DNA of 64,000 nucleotides from Micromonospora polyrhachis (GTDB lineage Bacteria > Actinomycetota > Actinomycetes > Mycobacteriales > Micromonosporaceae), in the NCBI RefSeq assembly GCF_014203835.1, contig NZ_JACHJW010000001.1, forward strand, positions 1,860,001-1,924,000. The letters run 5' to 3'. Made by a program: the position numbers and the translations under genes. Below are positions 1-9,083 of the stretch, in pieces (the stretch's first letter is position 1; every line of letters starts with the position of its first letter). The notes below the pieces were generated by a model, which worked only from the letters and a program-made list of their open reading frames with translations, was not told the DNA's origin and did not search any database.

Positions 1-748
1 CCCAGTCCACCAGGGCCCAGCGCAGGGGGACCGTGTCCCCGGCGGCCGGGTCCACCGCGAACCAGCGGGCGGCGGCGAGGGCCGGCACGGTGGCCAGCAG
101 GGTGGCCCGATGCGCGTCGAGCGCGACCGACACCTGATCGAGGTACGGCTCGCCAACCGTGTGGACGCGGTCGTCGTCACCCCCGGCGGCCGGTGTGACG
201 GCGAAGAAGACCGCCACGTCGTACGCGGCGAGGGTGGTCAGTAGTTCGAGTTCGGCGGCGCTCAACGTCTGCTCAGCGGAGATCACGAAGAGCACGGCAC
301 CGGCCCGGCTGATCGCGTCGAGCAGCACCCGGGCACCGGCTGGCCCGAGCGCCCCGGTGTCTGGCGTGTCGACGACGGCGAAGTGGCGCAGTATCCGGTC
401 CGGGAGGGTCATCTCGACCCGGCGAGGTGGGCGGGCCAACGCCGGACCGGCACCGACCGGCTCGGCCCGGTAGGGGTACGGCTCGGGACGGTCGGGTAGG
501 TAGGCGAGACCGTCGGCGACGGCGCCAGGCCGGACGACCAGGAAGCTGCCCTGGGGAACCCGCAGGGCGGCCGGGCCGACGCCGAGCAGGGCACCAAGCA
601 CCTCGGTACGACCGCCACCCGCCGGGCCGACGGCGACGACCGCGAGCGGCTCGTCGAACTCGGGGCCGCCGGGCACATCGACCGTCCGATGCTCGGCGAA
701 CTCGTGGTGTTGGGCAGAGGCAGCGGCATCGAGCGGCCGATAGCCCAT
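1..748 (-). CDS. Dynamin-like/ P-loop GTPase, 3' end outside window
   Basis: The reading frame starts at an ATG (746-748) preceded by a GAGG box and stays open to base 1, so only about 249 N-terminal residues are visible. Seen: a P-loop GPAGGGRTE at about residues 43-51 and a G3-type motif VVDTPDTG followed by a segment that reads AVLFVISAEQTLS, the usual strand after switch II in dynamin-like and Era-like GTPases. Family knowledge: such proteins bind GTP and often act on membranes. Oddity: the P-loop lysine is replaced by arginine, so nucleotide binding may be altered. Start codon and frame are supported by high GC at third codon positions. The exact subfamily cannot be fixed without the C-terminal half. 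It is divergent from the LuxR-type gene at 955, with about 200 bases of shared upstream DNA. Confidence 0.7.
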   Translation of the reverse strand, partial: MGYRPLDAAASAQHHEFAEHRTVDVPGGPEFDEPLAVVAVGPAGGGRTEVLGALLGVGPAALRVPQGSFLVVRPGAVADGLAYLPDRPEPYPYRAEPVGAGPALARPPRRVEMTLPDRILRHFAVVDTPDTGALGPAGARVLLDAISRAGAVLFVISAEQTLSAAELELLTTLAAYDVAVFFAVTPAAGGDDDRVHTVGEPYLDQVSVALDAHRATLLATVPALAAARWFAVDPAAGDTVPLRWALVDW

Positions 749-954
749 CCTCGGAGGCCTCCCTTACCAAGGCGCGATTCGGTCGGCACGCAAGAAACGC
801 TGGCGAATCAAGTCGAAAGCCGGACATCGGAACGTTACGCCTCTCGGCTGACCCCCGCCGACCGCCCCGGATACTCACGCGTAACCCTATCGATACTCAA
901 CTTCGGTCCGTCACCGGTCATACGCGGACCGAGTTCGGTCTATATGCTGCGCGG

Positions 955-3705
955 ATGGCTTTGTGGGAGTTCGTCGGCCGCAGGAAGCAACTCGACCGGT
1001 TGATCGCCGCCGCGACCGGAGTGACCGGCCGGGGTCTCCTCATCAGTGGCACCGCCGGGATCGGTAAGAGCCGGCTGCTCTCCCACCTCGTCAAGCAGCT
1101 TCCACCCGACCGATACGCCGTCTGGTCCGCCTCGGCCAACATCGCCACCTCGGGCCTGCCCTTCGGAGGGCTGGCCCAGGTGCTACCAGCCGACCAGCCC
1201 TCCGGCCTCTCCCCCGCCGGCATCCTCCGCTGGGCGGTCGACGCGTTGCACCAGCAGGCCGCCGGCCGCTCGATCGTCCTCGCCGTCGACGACATCCATC
1301 TGCTCGACGACTCGTCCGCCGCCCTCGTCTACCTGATCGCCCGCTCCGACGACGCCACCGTGCTGAGCACCATGCTCACCGGATCGGTGATCCCCCTGCC
1401 CATCCGGGCACTGTGGACCGACGACCTGGTCGAGCACCTGGAACTGCCCGCGCTGACCCTGGCCGAGGCGACCGAACTGGCGGGGGCGATCCTGGGGATC
1501 CCGGTCGACCCACCCTCGGCGGAACGTCTCTGGCGGTTCTCCGGCGGTAACGCGTTACTGCTGCGCGAACTGGTCAAGGCGGCGAACGACAGCGGCGAAC
1601 TGGTCGAGATGTACGGCGTACTGCACTGGACCGGTCAACCGGGACTGACCGCCACCCTCGACGCACTGATCGACAGCCGGGTCACGCAGTTCAGCCCCGG
1701 CGTTCGTACCGCCGTGGAACTGGTGGCGTTCGGAGAGCCCATCGGTGAGGCGATACTGAAACAGGCGGTGCCGTGCGCGGACGCGGAGGCGGCCGAACAG
1801 CAGGGGCTGATCCGTACCGTCCAACACGACCGGCGCCGAAACGTGGTCCTGGCCCACCCGATCTACGGCGAGGTGGTCCGCCAACGCTGCCCGGTGATCC
1901 GGCTCCGCCGGCTGACCGCGCAACTCGCCGACCTGGTGGAGCGCACCGGTGCTCGGCGCCGCGACGACCTGCTGCGGGTGGCGGTCTGGCGGCTCGAATC
2001 CGATACCGCCGACAAGCCGGAGCCCCTGCTGCGCGCGGCCGGGCTGGCGTTCAGCCAGTACGACGTACCGCTGGCCGGGCGACTGGCGCGGGCGGCGCTC
2101 CGGACCGGCGGGGGGTTCGCCGCCGCCGAACTGCTGGCCACCATCCTGATGTTCGGCGACCAGCCGAGGGAGGCGATCGAGGTGCTCGACTCGGTCGCCG
2201 ACGAGATCACCTGCGACCAGCAGCGCAGCCGCTGGCTGACGGTACGCGGGATGGTCTCCTACTGGGGCCTGAGCCAGGAGTCGACGATCGAGTCGATCGA
2301 GGCCGACGTGGAGCAGCTCACCGACCTGGCGCACCGGGCCCGGGTCCGGTCCTTCGAGGCGATCATGCGGTTGCATCGGCTCGACTGCGCCGGGGCGCTC
2401 CGGCTCAGCCGCAGGGTGCTGGACCGTCCCGCCGCTTCCGTCGCCGCCCGGGGGCTGGCCCGGTGCACCATCGCCCACCTCCAGGCGGCCCGGGGTGAGC
2501 TGGTCCAGAGCGGTCGGGCCATCGCCAGTGTCGAGGCGGACGCGGCCCAGTGGCGGGGCGACATGCCCTACCTACAGCTCGCTCTGGAGTTGGCCCGGGG
2601 CACCCGGCTCGCGCTCGCCGGTGACCTCGCCGGCATCGACACGATCGTCGCCGACGAGTTCGCGGACCTGGCCGACGCGGGCGACTTCCGGCTCGGTTCG
2701 GGTTATCTGTCGATCCTGCGCGCGCAGGCCGCCCGGCTCCGTGGCCAGACCGGCGACGCACTCCGGTTCAGCCTCGGGGCCTGCGCGGTGCTCGCCGGTA
2801 GTCCGGCCTTCGCCGGGCTGGCCCACGCGGAACGGACCCAGGCGGCGGCGCTGCGGGGCGACGTGGAACAGGCCGCGCTGGCGATGGCCGAGTCCGACCG
2901 GATGCACATCTGCGGCATGGAGGTGCTCTATCCGTGGCGGGAGCAGGCCCGCGCGGCGATGCTGGCCAGCGCCGGAAATATTGGGAGCGCGGTCCGGACC
3001 CTGGCCGAACTGGTCCGCCGGCTCCGGGCCGACGGGTTCGCCGGTCACGAGGTCCACGCCCTGCACGACCTGGTCCGTCTCGGTCACGCGGACTTCGAGA
3101 TCGACCAGCCGAGCAGCAAGCAACAGCCGAACAGCGAGCACGAGCCGAACGGCGACCAACAGCCGGAGGGCACCGCGCGACCGCTCGGGGCCGGGCGACG
3201 GCAGACAGTGGCACAACGGTTGACCGAACTCTCCGAGACCGTCGACGGGCGGCTGCCCCCGCTGCTCGCCCGGCATGCCCGCGCCGCCGCCACCCGCGCC
3301 GGTGAGGAGTTGCTCGCGGTGGCGGAGAGCTACGCCGAGCAGGGCCTGAACGTGTACGCCGCCGAGGCCGCCGCCGAGGCGGTCACCCGGCTACGGGCGG
3401 TCCGCTCCCCGCAGGCACACGCGGCCAACCTCTGCCTCGGCGACCTGCTGGCCCGCTGCGACGTCGTACGCAGTCCGGTCTTCTCGATCCGGCAGCCGAC
3501 GCTGACCGAGCGGGAGCGCCAGATCGCCCGGCTGGCGGCGGGCGGACTGCCCAGCCGCAACATCGCCGAAGAGCTCTACATCTCCACCCGTACCGTGGAA
3601 AATCATCTGCAACGGGTCTACAGCAAGCTGGGCGTGACCGGACGAAGCGAACTCTGGTCCGCCCTCCGGGCGATGCCCGATCCGGACAGCAGACCGGGAA
3701 GGTAA
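955..3705 (+). CDS. LAL-type LuxR family transcriptional regulator with N-terminal ATPase
   Basis: A 916-residue protein with the large ATP-binding LuxR (LAL) layout: AAA/STAND ATPase module at the N terminus with Walker A GTAGIGKS (residues 32-39) and Walker B-like SIVLAVDDIHLLDD, a long helical TPR-like middle, and a C-terminal LuxR helix-turn-helix beginning LTERERQIARLAAGG and running through STRTVENHLQRVYSKLG. Such proteins are positive regulators of pathway or catabolic genes and use ATP binding as the switch. The start at 955 is chosen because conservation-like sequence (MALWEFVGRRKQLDRL) begins there; the frame is open further upstream but that part is Arg/Pro rich and has no plausible start. 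A low-complexity Gln/Asn/Glu segment lies near residues 720-745. It is 40 bases upstream of pncB on the same strand; the target genes are not evident. Confidence 0.88.
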   Translation: MALWEFVGRRKQLDRLIAAATGVTGRGLLISGTAGIGKSRLLSHLVKQLPPDRYAVWSASANIATSGLPFGGLAQVLPADQPSGLSPAGILRWAVDALHQQAAGRSIVLAVDDIHLLDDSSAALVYLIARSDDATVLSTMLTGSVIPLPIRALWTDDLVEHLELPALTLAEATELAGAILGIPVDPPSAERLWRFSGGNALLLRELVKAANDSGELVEMYGVLHWTGQPGLTATLDALIDSRVTQFSPGVRTAVELVAFGEPIGEAILKQAVPCADAEAAEQQGLIRTVQHDRRRNVVLAHPIYGEVVRQRCPVIRLRRLTAQLADLVERTGARRRDDLLRVAVWRLESDTADKPEPLLRAAGLAFSQYDVPLAGRLARAALRTGGGFAAAELLATILMFGDQPREAIEVLDSVADEITCDQQRSRWLTVRGMVSYWGLSQESTIESIEADVEQLTDLAHRARVRSFEAIMRLHRLDCAGALRLSRRVLDRPAASVAARGLARCTIAHLQAARGELVQSGRAIASVEADAAQWRGDMPYLQLALELARGTRLALAGDLAGIDTIVADEFADLADAGDFRLGSGYLSILRAQAARLRGQTGDALRFSLGACAVLAGSPAFAGLAHAERTQAAALRGDVEQAALAMAESDRMHICGMEVLYPWREQARAAMLASAGNIGSAVRTLAELVRRLRADGFAGHEVHALHDLVRLGHADFEIDQPSSKQQPNSEHEPNGDQQPEGTARPLGAGRRQTVAQRLTELSETVDGRLPPLLARHARAAATRAGEELLAVAESYAEQGLNVYAAEAAAEAVTRLRAVRSPQAHAANLCLGDLLARCDVVRSPVFSIRQPTLTERERQIARLAAGGLPSRNIAEELYISTRTVENHLQRVYSKLGVTGRSELWSALRAMPDPDSRPGR

Positions 3706-3745
3706 GGCGGGCCCGTCGACCTTCCGGACAACGTCCTAGGCTGGG

Positions 3746-5035
3746 ATGGTGAACCTCTCTCGTCCCGCGTTGCTGACCGACCACTACGAGCTGACCATGA
3801 TCAGCGCCGGACTGCGTGACGGCACCGCCGAGCGGCACTGCGTCTTCGAGGTCTTCGCCCGACGGCTGCCCACCGGGCGGCGCTACGGCGTGGTGGCCGG
3901 CACCGGCCGCCTGGTCGAGTTGGTACGCGACTTCCGGTTCGACGAGACGGAGGTGGCGTTCCTGCGGGAGACCGGCGTCATCGACGCGGAGACCGCCGAC
4001 TGGCTGTCCCGCTACCGCTTCAGCGGCGACATCGACGGATACGCCGAGGGTGAGCTGTTCTTCCCCGGGTCCCCGATCCTCACCGTCTCCGGCACCTTCG
4101 CCGAATGCGTGCTACTCGAAACGCTCATCCTGTCGGTGCTCAACTACGACAGCGCCGTGGCCGCCGCCGCGGCCCGGATGGTGACCGCCGCCCGGGGCCG
4201 TACGTTGATCGAGATGGGTTCCCGACGGGTCCACGAGGAGGCGGCGGTGGCCGCCGCGCGCGCCGCCTACCTGGCCGGCTTCGGCTACACCTCCAACCTG
4301 GCCGCCGGTCAGCGGTACGGGATACCCACCGCCGGTACGGCCGCGCACGCGTTCACCCTGCTCTACGAGGACGAGAAGGCGGCGTTCGCCGCACAGGTCG
4401 CCGCCCAGGGCAAGAACACCACGCTGCTGGTCGACACGTACGACATCAGCCAGGGCATCCGTAACGCGATCGAGGTCGCCGGCCCGGACCTGCGGGCGGT
4501 CCGGATCGACAGCGGCGACCTGTCGGTCTTGGCCCACCAGTCCCGGGAACTGCTCGACTCGCTCGGTGCCACCGAGACGAAGATCATCGTCTCGGGTGAC
4601 CTGGACGAGTACGCCATCGCCGCACTCGCCGCCGAACCGGTGGACATGTACGGGGCGGGTACCGCCGTGGGCACCGGTTCCGGCGCACCCACCGCCGGCC
4701 TGGTCTACAAACTGGTCGAGGTCGACGGGCGGCCGGTCGTTAAACGCTCGGAGAACAAGGCGACGGTCGGCGGGCGCAAGCTCGCGGTCCGGCGGCACAA
4801 ACCGACCGGTACGGCCACCGAGGAGATCGTCGTCTCCCAGGGCATGCCGGAGCAGCTGCCCCACGACCGGGCGTTGCAGCAGTCGTATGTGGTCGGTGGG
4901 GAGCCGGCGGCACTGCCCACGCTCGTCGAGTCCCGGGAACACCTGCGCCAGTGCCTGATCTCCATCCCGTGGGAGGGGTTGAAGCTTTCCGGTGGCGATC
5001 CGGCGATCCCGGTCACCATCGTTCCCGCCGGCTGA
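3746..5035 (+). CDS. pncB: Nicotinate phosphoribosyltransferase
   Basis: The 429-residue product matches the bacterial nicotinate phosphoribosyltransferase family, which makes nicotinate mononucleotide from nicotinate, PRPP and ATP in the Preiss-Handler NAD salvage pathway. Visible hallmarks are the N terminus LLTDHYELTMISAGLRDG, the block FGYTSNLAAGQRYGIPTAGT followed by AHAFTLLYEDEKAAF (histidine region), VRIDSGDLSVLAHQSRELLD and the glycine-rich GAGTAVGTGSGAPTAGLVYKL. Length is normal for the family. The nicotinamidase gene follows on the same strand after 95 bases, so nicotinamide can be converted to nicotinate and then consumed by this enzyme: a compact salvage unit. The protein is cytosolic. 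Confidence 0.95.
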   Translation: MVNLSRPALLTDHYELTMISAGLRDGTAERHCVFEVFARRLPTGRRYGVVAGTGRLVELVRDFRFDETEVAFLRETGVIDAETADWLSRYRFSGDIDGYAEGELFFPGSPILTVSGTFAECVLLETLILSVLNYDSAVAAAAARMVTAARGRTLIEMGSRRVHEEAAVAAARAAYLAGFGYTSNLAAGQRYGIPTAGTAAHAFTLLYEDEKAAFAAQVAAQGKNTTLLVDTYDISQGIRNAIEVAGPDLRAVRIDSGDLSVLAHQSRELLDSLGATETKIIVSGDLDEYAIAALAAEPVDMYGAGTAVGTGSGAPTAGLVYKLVEVDGRPVVKRSENKATVGGRKLAVRRHKPTGTATEEIVVSQGMPEQLPHDRALQQSYVVGGEPAALPTLVESREHLRQCLISIPWEGLKLSGGDPAIPVTIVPAG

Positions 5036-5130
5036 GCCGTGCGGCGGGTGGGTCTGGTCGAGCCGGTTGCCCCGATCCGCCGCACCCACCAGGATCGTCC
5101 AGAAGGCCGCCAGTTGCGGAAAGGGTTCCC

Positions 5131-5709
5131 ATGCGCCGTGCACTGATCATCGTCGACGTGCAGAACGACTTCTGCGAGGGCGGCTCGCTCGCCGTGACCG
5201 GGGGCACCGAGGTGGCCTCGGCAATCACGCGACTGCTGGCCGACCAACCCGAGCGGTGGGACCACGTGGTAGCCACGAAGGACTACCACGTGGATCCCGG
5301 AGCCCACTTCGGCAGCCCACCCGACTTCGTCGACTCGTGGCCGGCGCACTGCGTGGTGGGCACCGAAGGGGTCGAGTTCCACCCCGACCTGAGCACCGAG
5401 CCCATCGAGGCGGTCTTCCACAAGGGCGAACGTTCCGCCGCGTACTCCGGGTTCGAGGGCTACGCCGCCGACGGTCTGGACCTGGCCGAGTGGCTGCGCG
5501 AACACGACGTCGCGGCGGTCGACGTGGTCGGCATCGCCACCGACCACTGCGTACGTGCCACCGCCCTGGACGCGGCCCGGGAGGGCTTCACCACCACCGT
5601 GCTGCTCGACCTGACCGCTGCGGTGGCCCGGCCCACCACCGAAGCCGCGCTGCTCCAACTGGCCGAGGCGGGGGTGCAGCTCACCGGCACGCCGATCGTC
5701 CGGGTGTGA
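5131..5709 (+). CDS. pncA: Nicotinamidase / isochorismatase family
   Basis: A 192-residue nicotinamidase that hydrolyses nicotinamide to nicotinate and ammonia. The catalytic triad typical of PncA is visible: Asp9 in LIIVDVQNDF, Lys98 in FHKGERSAAYSGFEG and Cys140 in GIATDHCVRATALDA; the metal-binding residues Asp51, His53 and His59 sit in KDYHVDPGAHF. Spacing is one or two residues off the Mycobacterium tuberculosis enzyme, so pyrazinamidase activity is to be expected. The ATG at 5131 follows a purine-rich GCGGAAAGGG. It is downstream of pncB in the same orientation and probably co-transcribed. Confidence 0.94.
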   Translation: MRRALIIVDVQNDFCEGGSLAVTGGTEVASAITRLLADQPERWDHVVATKDYHVDPGAHFGSPPDFVDSWPAHCVVGTEGVEFHPDLSTEPIEAVFHKGERSAAYSGFEGYAADGLDLAEWLREHDVAAVDVVGIATDHCVRATALDAAREGFTTTVLLDLTAAVARPTTEAALLQLAEAGVQLTGTPIVRV

Positions 5710-5783
5710 CGGCCGGGCACGGATAATCGCCGTGCGCCGGTCGTACCCCGGCGGGAGGATGGCTGCCGGAGGTACGGACCCTG

Positions 5784-7025
5784 ATGAACCTGAAGCCTTA
5801 CCGGCACGCGCTCGCCCTGCCCGGTGTCCGATCGCTGCTACTTGTGTCGTCGCTGGCCCGCATCCCGCTGACCGCCACCTCGGTCGTACTGACCCTCTAC
5901 GTCGTCACCGATCTCGGCCAGACCTACGCCGCCGCCGGAGTGGTCGGTGCCACGATGACGATCGGGATGGCGATCGGCCAGCCGCTGCTGGGCCGGTTGA
6001 TCGACCGGCGGGGCCTGCGACCGGCGTTGTTGTTGGCCACCATCGGCGGGGCGGTGTTCTGGGGCACGACCCGGTTCATGCCCTACCCGGTCCTGGTGGG
6101 TACGGCCCTGCTGGGCGGAATACTGGCCCTGCCGCTCTCGTCGGTGGTTCGGCAGTCCATCGCCGCGCTGGTACCCGAGGGAGAGCGCCGGCAGGCGTAC
6201 GCGTTGGACTCGATGACGACCGAACTGTCGTTCATGGTCGGCCCGTCGCTGGCGGTGCTGCTGGTCACCACCGGCTCGGCGCGGGCCACCATGGCGATGG
6301 TGGGCGGCGGCCTCGTGCTCGCCGGGTTGGCGCTCATCGCGCTGAATCCACCGGTACGCGGCCACGACGAACCGGCCGTCGCCTCGGATCGGCGGCTCTC
6401 GCGCCGGGACTGGCTCACCCCTCGGCTGATCGGGGTGATGGCCATCGGTGCCGCCAGCACCCTGGTCCTGGCCGGGGCGGACATCTCCATCATCGCGGCG
6501 CTCCAGGACGCCAACCAGGTCGCGTGGACCGGGGTCGTACTGGCCCTGTGGTCCGCGGCTTCGCTGGTCGGCGGCTTCTCCTACGGCGCGATGGCGCAAC
6601 CGCCGTCCCTGCTGCGACTGGCCCTACTACTCGGGCTCTGCACCATCCCGGTCGGGCTGGCCAGCGGCCAGTGGTGGCTGCTGGCCCTCGCCCTGCTGCC
6701 CTCCGGGCTGATGTGCGCCCCGACCCTGACCGCTTCCGCCAACGCGGTCAGTCGCCTCGTACCGGCCGTGGTGCGCGGGGAGGCGATGGGCCTGTACGGC
6801 TCGGCGCTGACCGTCGGGCTCGCCCTGGGTGCCCCGTTCGCGGGCGCGGTCATCGACCGGTCGGGTCCGGGCTGGGGGTTCGCCGCGATCGGCACCCTCG
6901 GCACCCTGGTGGCCCTGACCGTGCTTGCCGGTCAGCTCCGCCAAGCCCGGCGTGCCGGTGGGACCAGCGTCGTCCCGGCGAGCCCTGATCCGGCGACGCC
7001 GCTGGCCTCCGATCAGGCCGCATGA
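5784..7025 (+). CDS. MFS transporter
   Basis: A 413-residue integral membrane protein with about 12 predicted hydrophobic segments and the short charged loops of the major facilitator superfamily, e.g. the loop GRLIDRRGLRPALLLA between helices 2 and 3, which matches the MFS signature loop. A GGAGG box lies 9 bases before the ATG. It follows pncA by 74 bases on the same strand and ends in a strong convergent terminator hairpin. The substrate cannot be deduced; drug or sugar efflux is typical of this type. A role in uptake of a pyridine nucleotide precursor would fit the neighbours but is only conjecture. Confidence 0.85.
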   Translation: MNLKPYRHALALPGVRSLLLVSSLARIPLTATSVVLTLYVVTDLGQTYAAAGVVGATMTIGMAIGQPLLGRLIDRRGLRPALLLATIGGAVFWGTTRFMPYPVLVGTALLGGILALPLSSVVRQSIAALVPEGERRQAYALDSMTTELSFMVGPSLAVLLVTTGSARATMAMVGGGLVLAGLALIALNPPVRGHDEPAVASDRRLSRRDWLTPRLIGVMAIGAASTLVLAGADISIIAALQDANQVAWTGVVLALWSAASLVGGFSYGAMAQPPSLLRLALLLGLCTIPVGLASGQWWLLALALLPSGLMCAPTLTASANAVSRLVPAVVRGEAMGLYGSALTVGLALGAPFAGAVIDRSGPGWGFAAIGTLGTLVALTVLAGQLRQARRAGGTSVVPASPDPATPLASDQAA

Positions 7026-7027
7026 CG

Positions 7028-7070
7028 AAAGGCGCTGCCTCCCGGCCAACAACTGGGAGGCAGCGCCTTT
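7028..7070. terminator. Perfect hairpin terminator between convergent genes
   Basis: Two 16-base arms (AAAGGCGCTGCCTCCC at 7028-7043 and its exact complement at 7055-7070) flank an 11-base loop. It sits between the MFS stop codon (7025) and the ctaD stop codon (7091), so it can stop transcription from both sides; A and T runs at the ends give a U tract in either direction. Confidence 0.92.
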
Positions 7071-7090
7071 CGCGTCGCGCGGTCGGCGGG

Positions 7091-8851
7091 TCAGCGCCGG
7101 TCGAGGTTGGACTCCACGTCCTCCTGGTAGCTCGCGCCGTGGTCCGACTCGCTGGTGAGCGGCTTGGCGCCACCCTCCGGCGGCCCGGCCAGCGACTGTC
7201 CGCCGGCCGCCAGCTCCGGGAACTTGGCGTCGAACGCCGGCCGCTCCGAGCGGATCCGGGGCATCACGTCGAAGTTGCGCAGCGGCGGCGGGCAGGTGGT
7301 GGCCCACTCCAGCGAGTTGCCGTAGCCCCACGGGTCGTTGACCTCGACCACCGGGCCGGTCTTGTACGACTTCCACACGTTGTAGAGGAACGGCAGGGTC
7401 GAGATACCGGTGATGAACGCGCCGATCGTGGAGATCATGTTCAGCTCGGTGAAGCCGTCGATGGCCTGGTAGTCGGCGTACCGCCGGGGCATGCCCTCGG
7501 CACCCAGCCAGTGCTGCACCAGGAAGGTCATGTGGAAGCCGACGAAGGTGAGCCAGAAGTGCACCTTGGCCAGCCGCTCGTCCAGCATCCGGCCGAACAT
7601 CTTCGGGAACCAGAAGTAGATGCCGGCGAAGACGGCGAACACGATGGTGCCGAAGAGCACGTAGTGGAAGTGGGCCACCACGAAGTAGGAGTCGGTGACG
7701 TGGAAGTCGAGCGGCGGGCTGGCCAGCAGCACGCCGGTGAGACCGCCGAAGAGGAAGGTGGTCAGGAAGCCGATCGACCAGAGCATCGGGGACTCGAAGC
7801 TGATCTGGCCTCGCCACATGGTGCCGATCCAGTTGAAGAACTTCATGCCCGTCGGTACGGCGATCAGGAAGCTCAGGAAGCTGAAGAACGGCAGCAGCAC
7901 CTGACCGGTGGCGAACATGTGGTGCGCCCACACGCTCATCGACAGGGCGGCGATGGAGAGGGTGGCCGCGACCAGCCCCTTGTAGCCGAAGACCGGCTTA
8001 CGGGAGAAGACCGGGATGATCTCGCTGATGATGCCGAAGAAGGGCAGCGCGATGATGTAGACCTCGGGGTGACCGAAGAACCAGAAGAGGTGCTGCCAGA
8101 GCATCGGCCCGCCGGTGGCCGGGTCGTAGACGTGCGCGCCGAGGATCCGGTCTGCGGCCAGCGCCAGCAGAGCGGCGGCCAGCAGGGGGAAGACCAGGAG
8201 CACCAGCAGGCTGGCGACCAGGATGTTCCACGTGAAGATCGGCATCCGGAACATCGTCATGCCCGGGGCGCGCAGCGTGATGATGGTCGTGATCAGGTTG
8301 ACCGAACCGAGGATGGTGCCCAGACCGGAGATGGCCAGGCCGAAGATCCACAGGTTGGCACCGACGCCCGGCGTATGCTCCACGCTGCTCAGTGGCGCGT
8401 AGGCGAACCAGCCGAAGTCGGCCGCGCCACCCGGGGTGAGGAAGCCGGCCGTGGCCATCGTGCCGCCGAACAGGTAGAGCCAGTAGGCGAAGCTGTTCAG
8501 CCGGGGAAACGACACGTCCGGCGCGCCGATCTGGATCGGCACCAGATAGTTCGCGAAGGCGAACACGATCGGCGTCGCGAAGAACAGCAACATGATCGTG
8601 CCGTGCATGGTGAAGAGCTGGTTGTACTGCTCGGGCGACAGGAACTGTAGCCCGGGTCGCGCGAGTTCGGCCCGCATGATCAGCGCCATCAGGCCGCCGA
8701 TCAGGAAGAACACGAACGCGGTGACCATGTACATGATCCCGATTTGCTTCGCGTCGGTCGTACGCAGCAGCCGCGCGAATGCCGAGCCCTTGACCGGCTG
8801 ACGGACCGGCCATGGCCGGGTCACAATCGGCTTGGGTGCGACGGTGGTCAC
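7091..8851 (-). CDS. ctaD: Cytochrome c oxidase subunit I
   Basis: The 586-residue product is the catalytic, haem-copper subunit of the aa3-type terminal oxidase. Twelve membrane helices and family blocks are visible: [20 protein letters not shown] (low-spin haem histidine), [19 protein letters not shown] (CuB His and the cross-linked Tyr region), [11 protein letters not shown] (two CuB histidines), and [10 protein letters not shown] (haem ligands). The start is placed at a GTG (8849-8851) giving [15 protein letters not shown], seven bases after GGAGG; a longer frame to 8887 has no such site. The other subunits are not nearby, which is usual in actinobacteria where ctaD is monocistronic. The protein is in the cytoplasmic membrane. 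Confidence 0.96.
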   Translation of the reverse strand: MTTVAPKPIVTRPWPVRQPVKGSAFARLLRTTDAKQIGIMYMVTAFVFFLIGGLMALIMRAELARPGLQFLSPEQYNQLFTMHGTIMLLFFATPIVFAFANYLVPIQIGAPDVSFPRLNSFAYWLYLFGGTMATAGFLTPGGAADFGWFAYAPLSSVEHTPGVGANLWIFGLAISGLGTILGSVNLITTIITLRAPGMTMFRMPIFTWNILVASLLVLLVFPLLAAALLALAADRILGAHVYDPATGGPMLWQHLFWFFGHPEVYIIALPFFGIISEIIPVFSRKPVFGYKGLVAATLSIAALSMSVWAHHMFATGQVLLPFFSFLSFLIAVPTGMKFFNWIGTMWRGQISFESPMLWSIGFLTTFLFGGLTGVLLASPPLDFHVTDSYFVVAHFHYVLFGTIVFAVFAGIYFWFPKMFGRMLDERLAKVHFWLTFVGFHMTFLVQHWLGAEGMPRRYADYQAIDGFTELNMISTIGAFITGISTLPFLYNVWKSYKTGPVVEVNDPWGYGNSLEWATTCPPPLRNFDVMPRIRSERPAFDAKFPELAAGGQSLAGPPEGGAKPLTSESDHGASYQEDVESNLDRR

Positions 8852-9083
8852 GAGTGGCCTCCGGTTCTCGTTAGTCCCACTCGGCACGCGCTGTTGATCT
8901 GCGAGCCGTACCTCGCAGGCAGAATAGTCCCCAGCAGCCGCGGGTCACGCGTCGGGTGCCACACGTGCCGTCCACGGTTCCCACGGCGGGTGGCCCGGGT
9001 GGTCCACCCGGTGACACCCGGGGCTCGGATCAGGCGTCGGTCGCCGCACCCTGCCGATGCTCCGGCCAGCCGGCGCGGACTCG

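Noticed and set aside
427-954. Extension of the LAL regulator frame upstream of 955
   Set aside because: The added 176 residues are Arg/Gly/Pro-rich, overlap the GTPase gene on the other strand and lack a ribosome-binding site.
7022-8650. Plus-strand frame of over 500 codons opposite ctaD
   Set aside because: Antisense of highly conserved cytochrome oxidase; Glu/Gln/His-rich composition mirrors the membrane helices.
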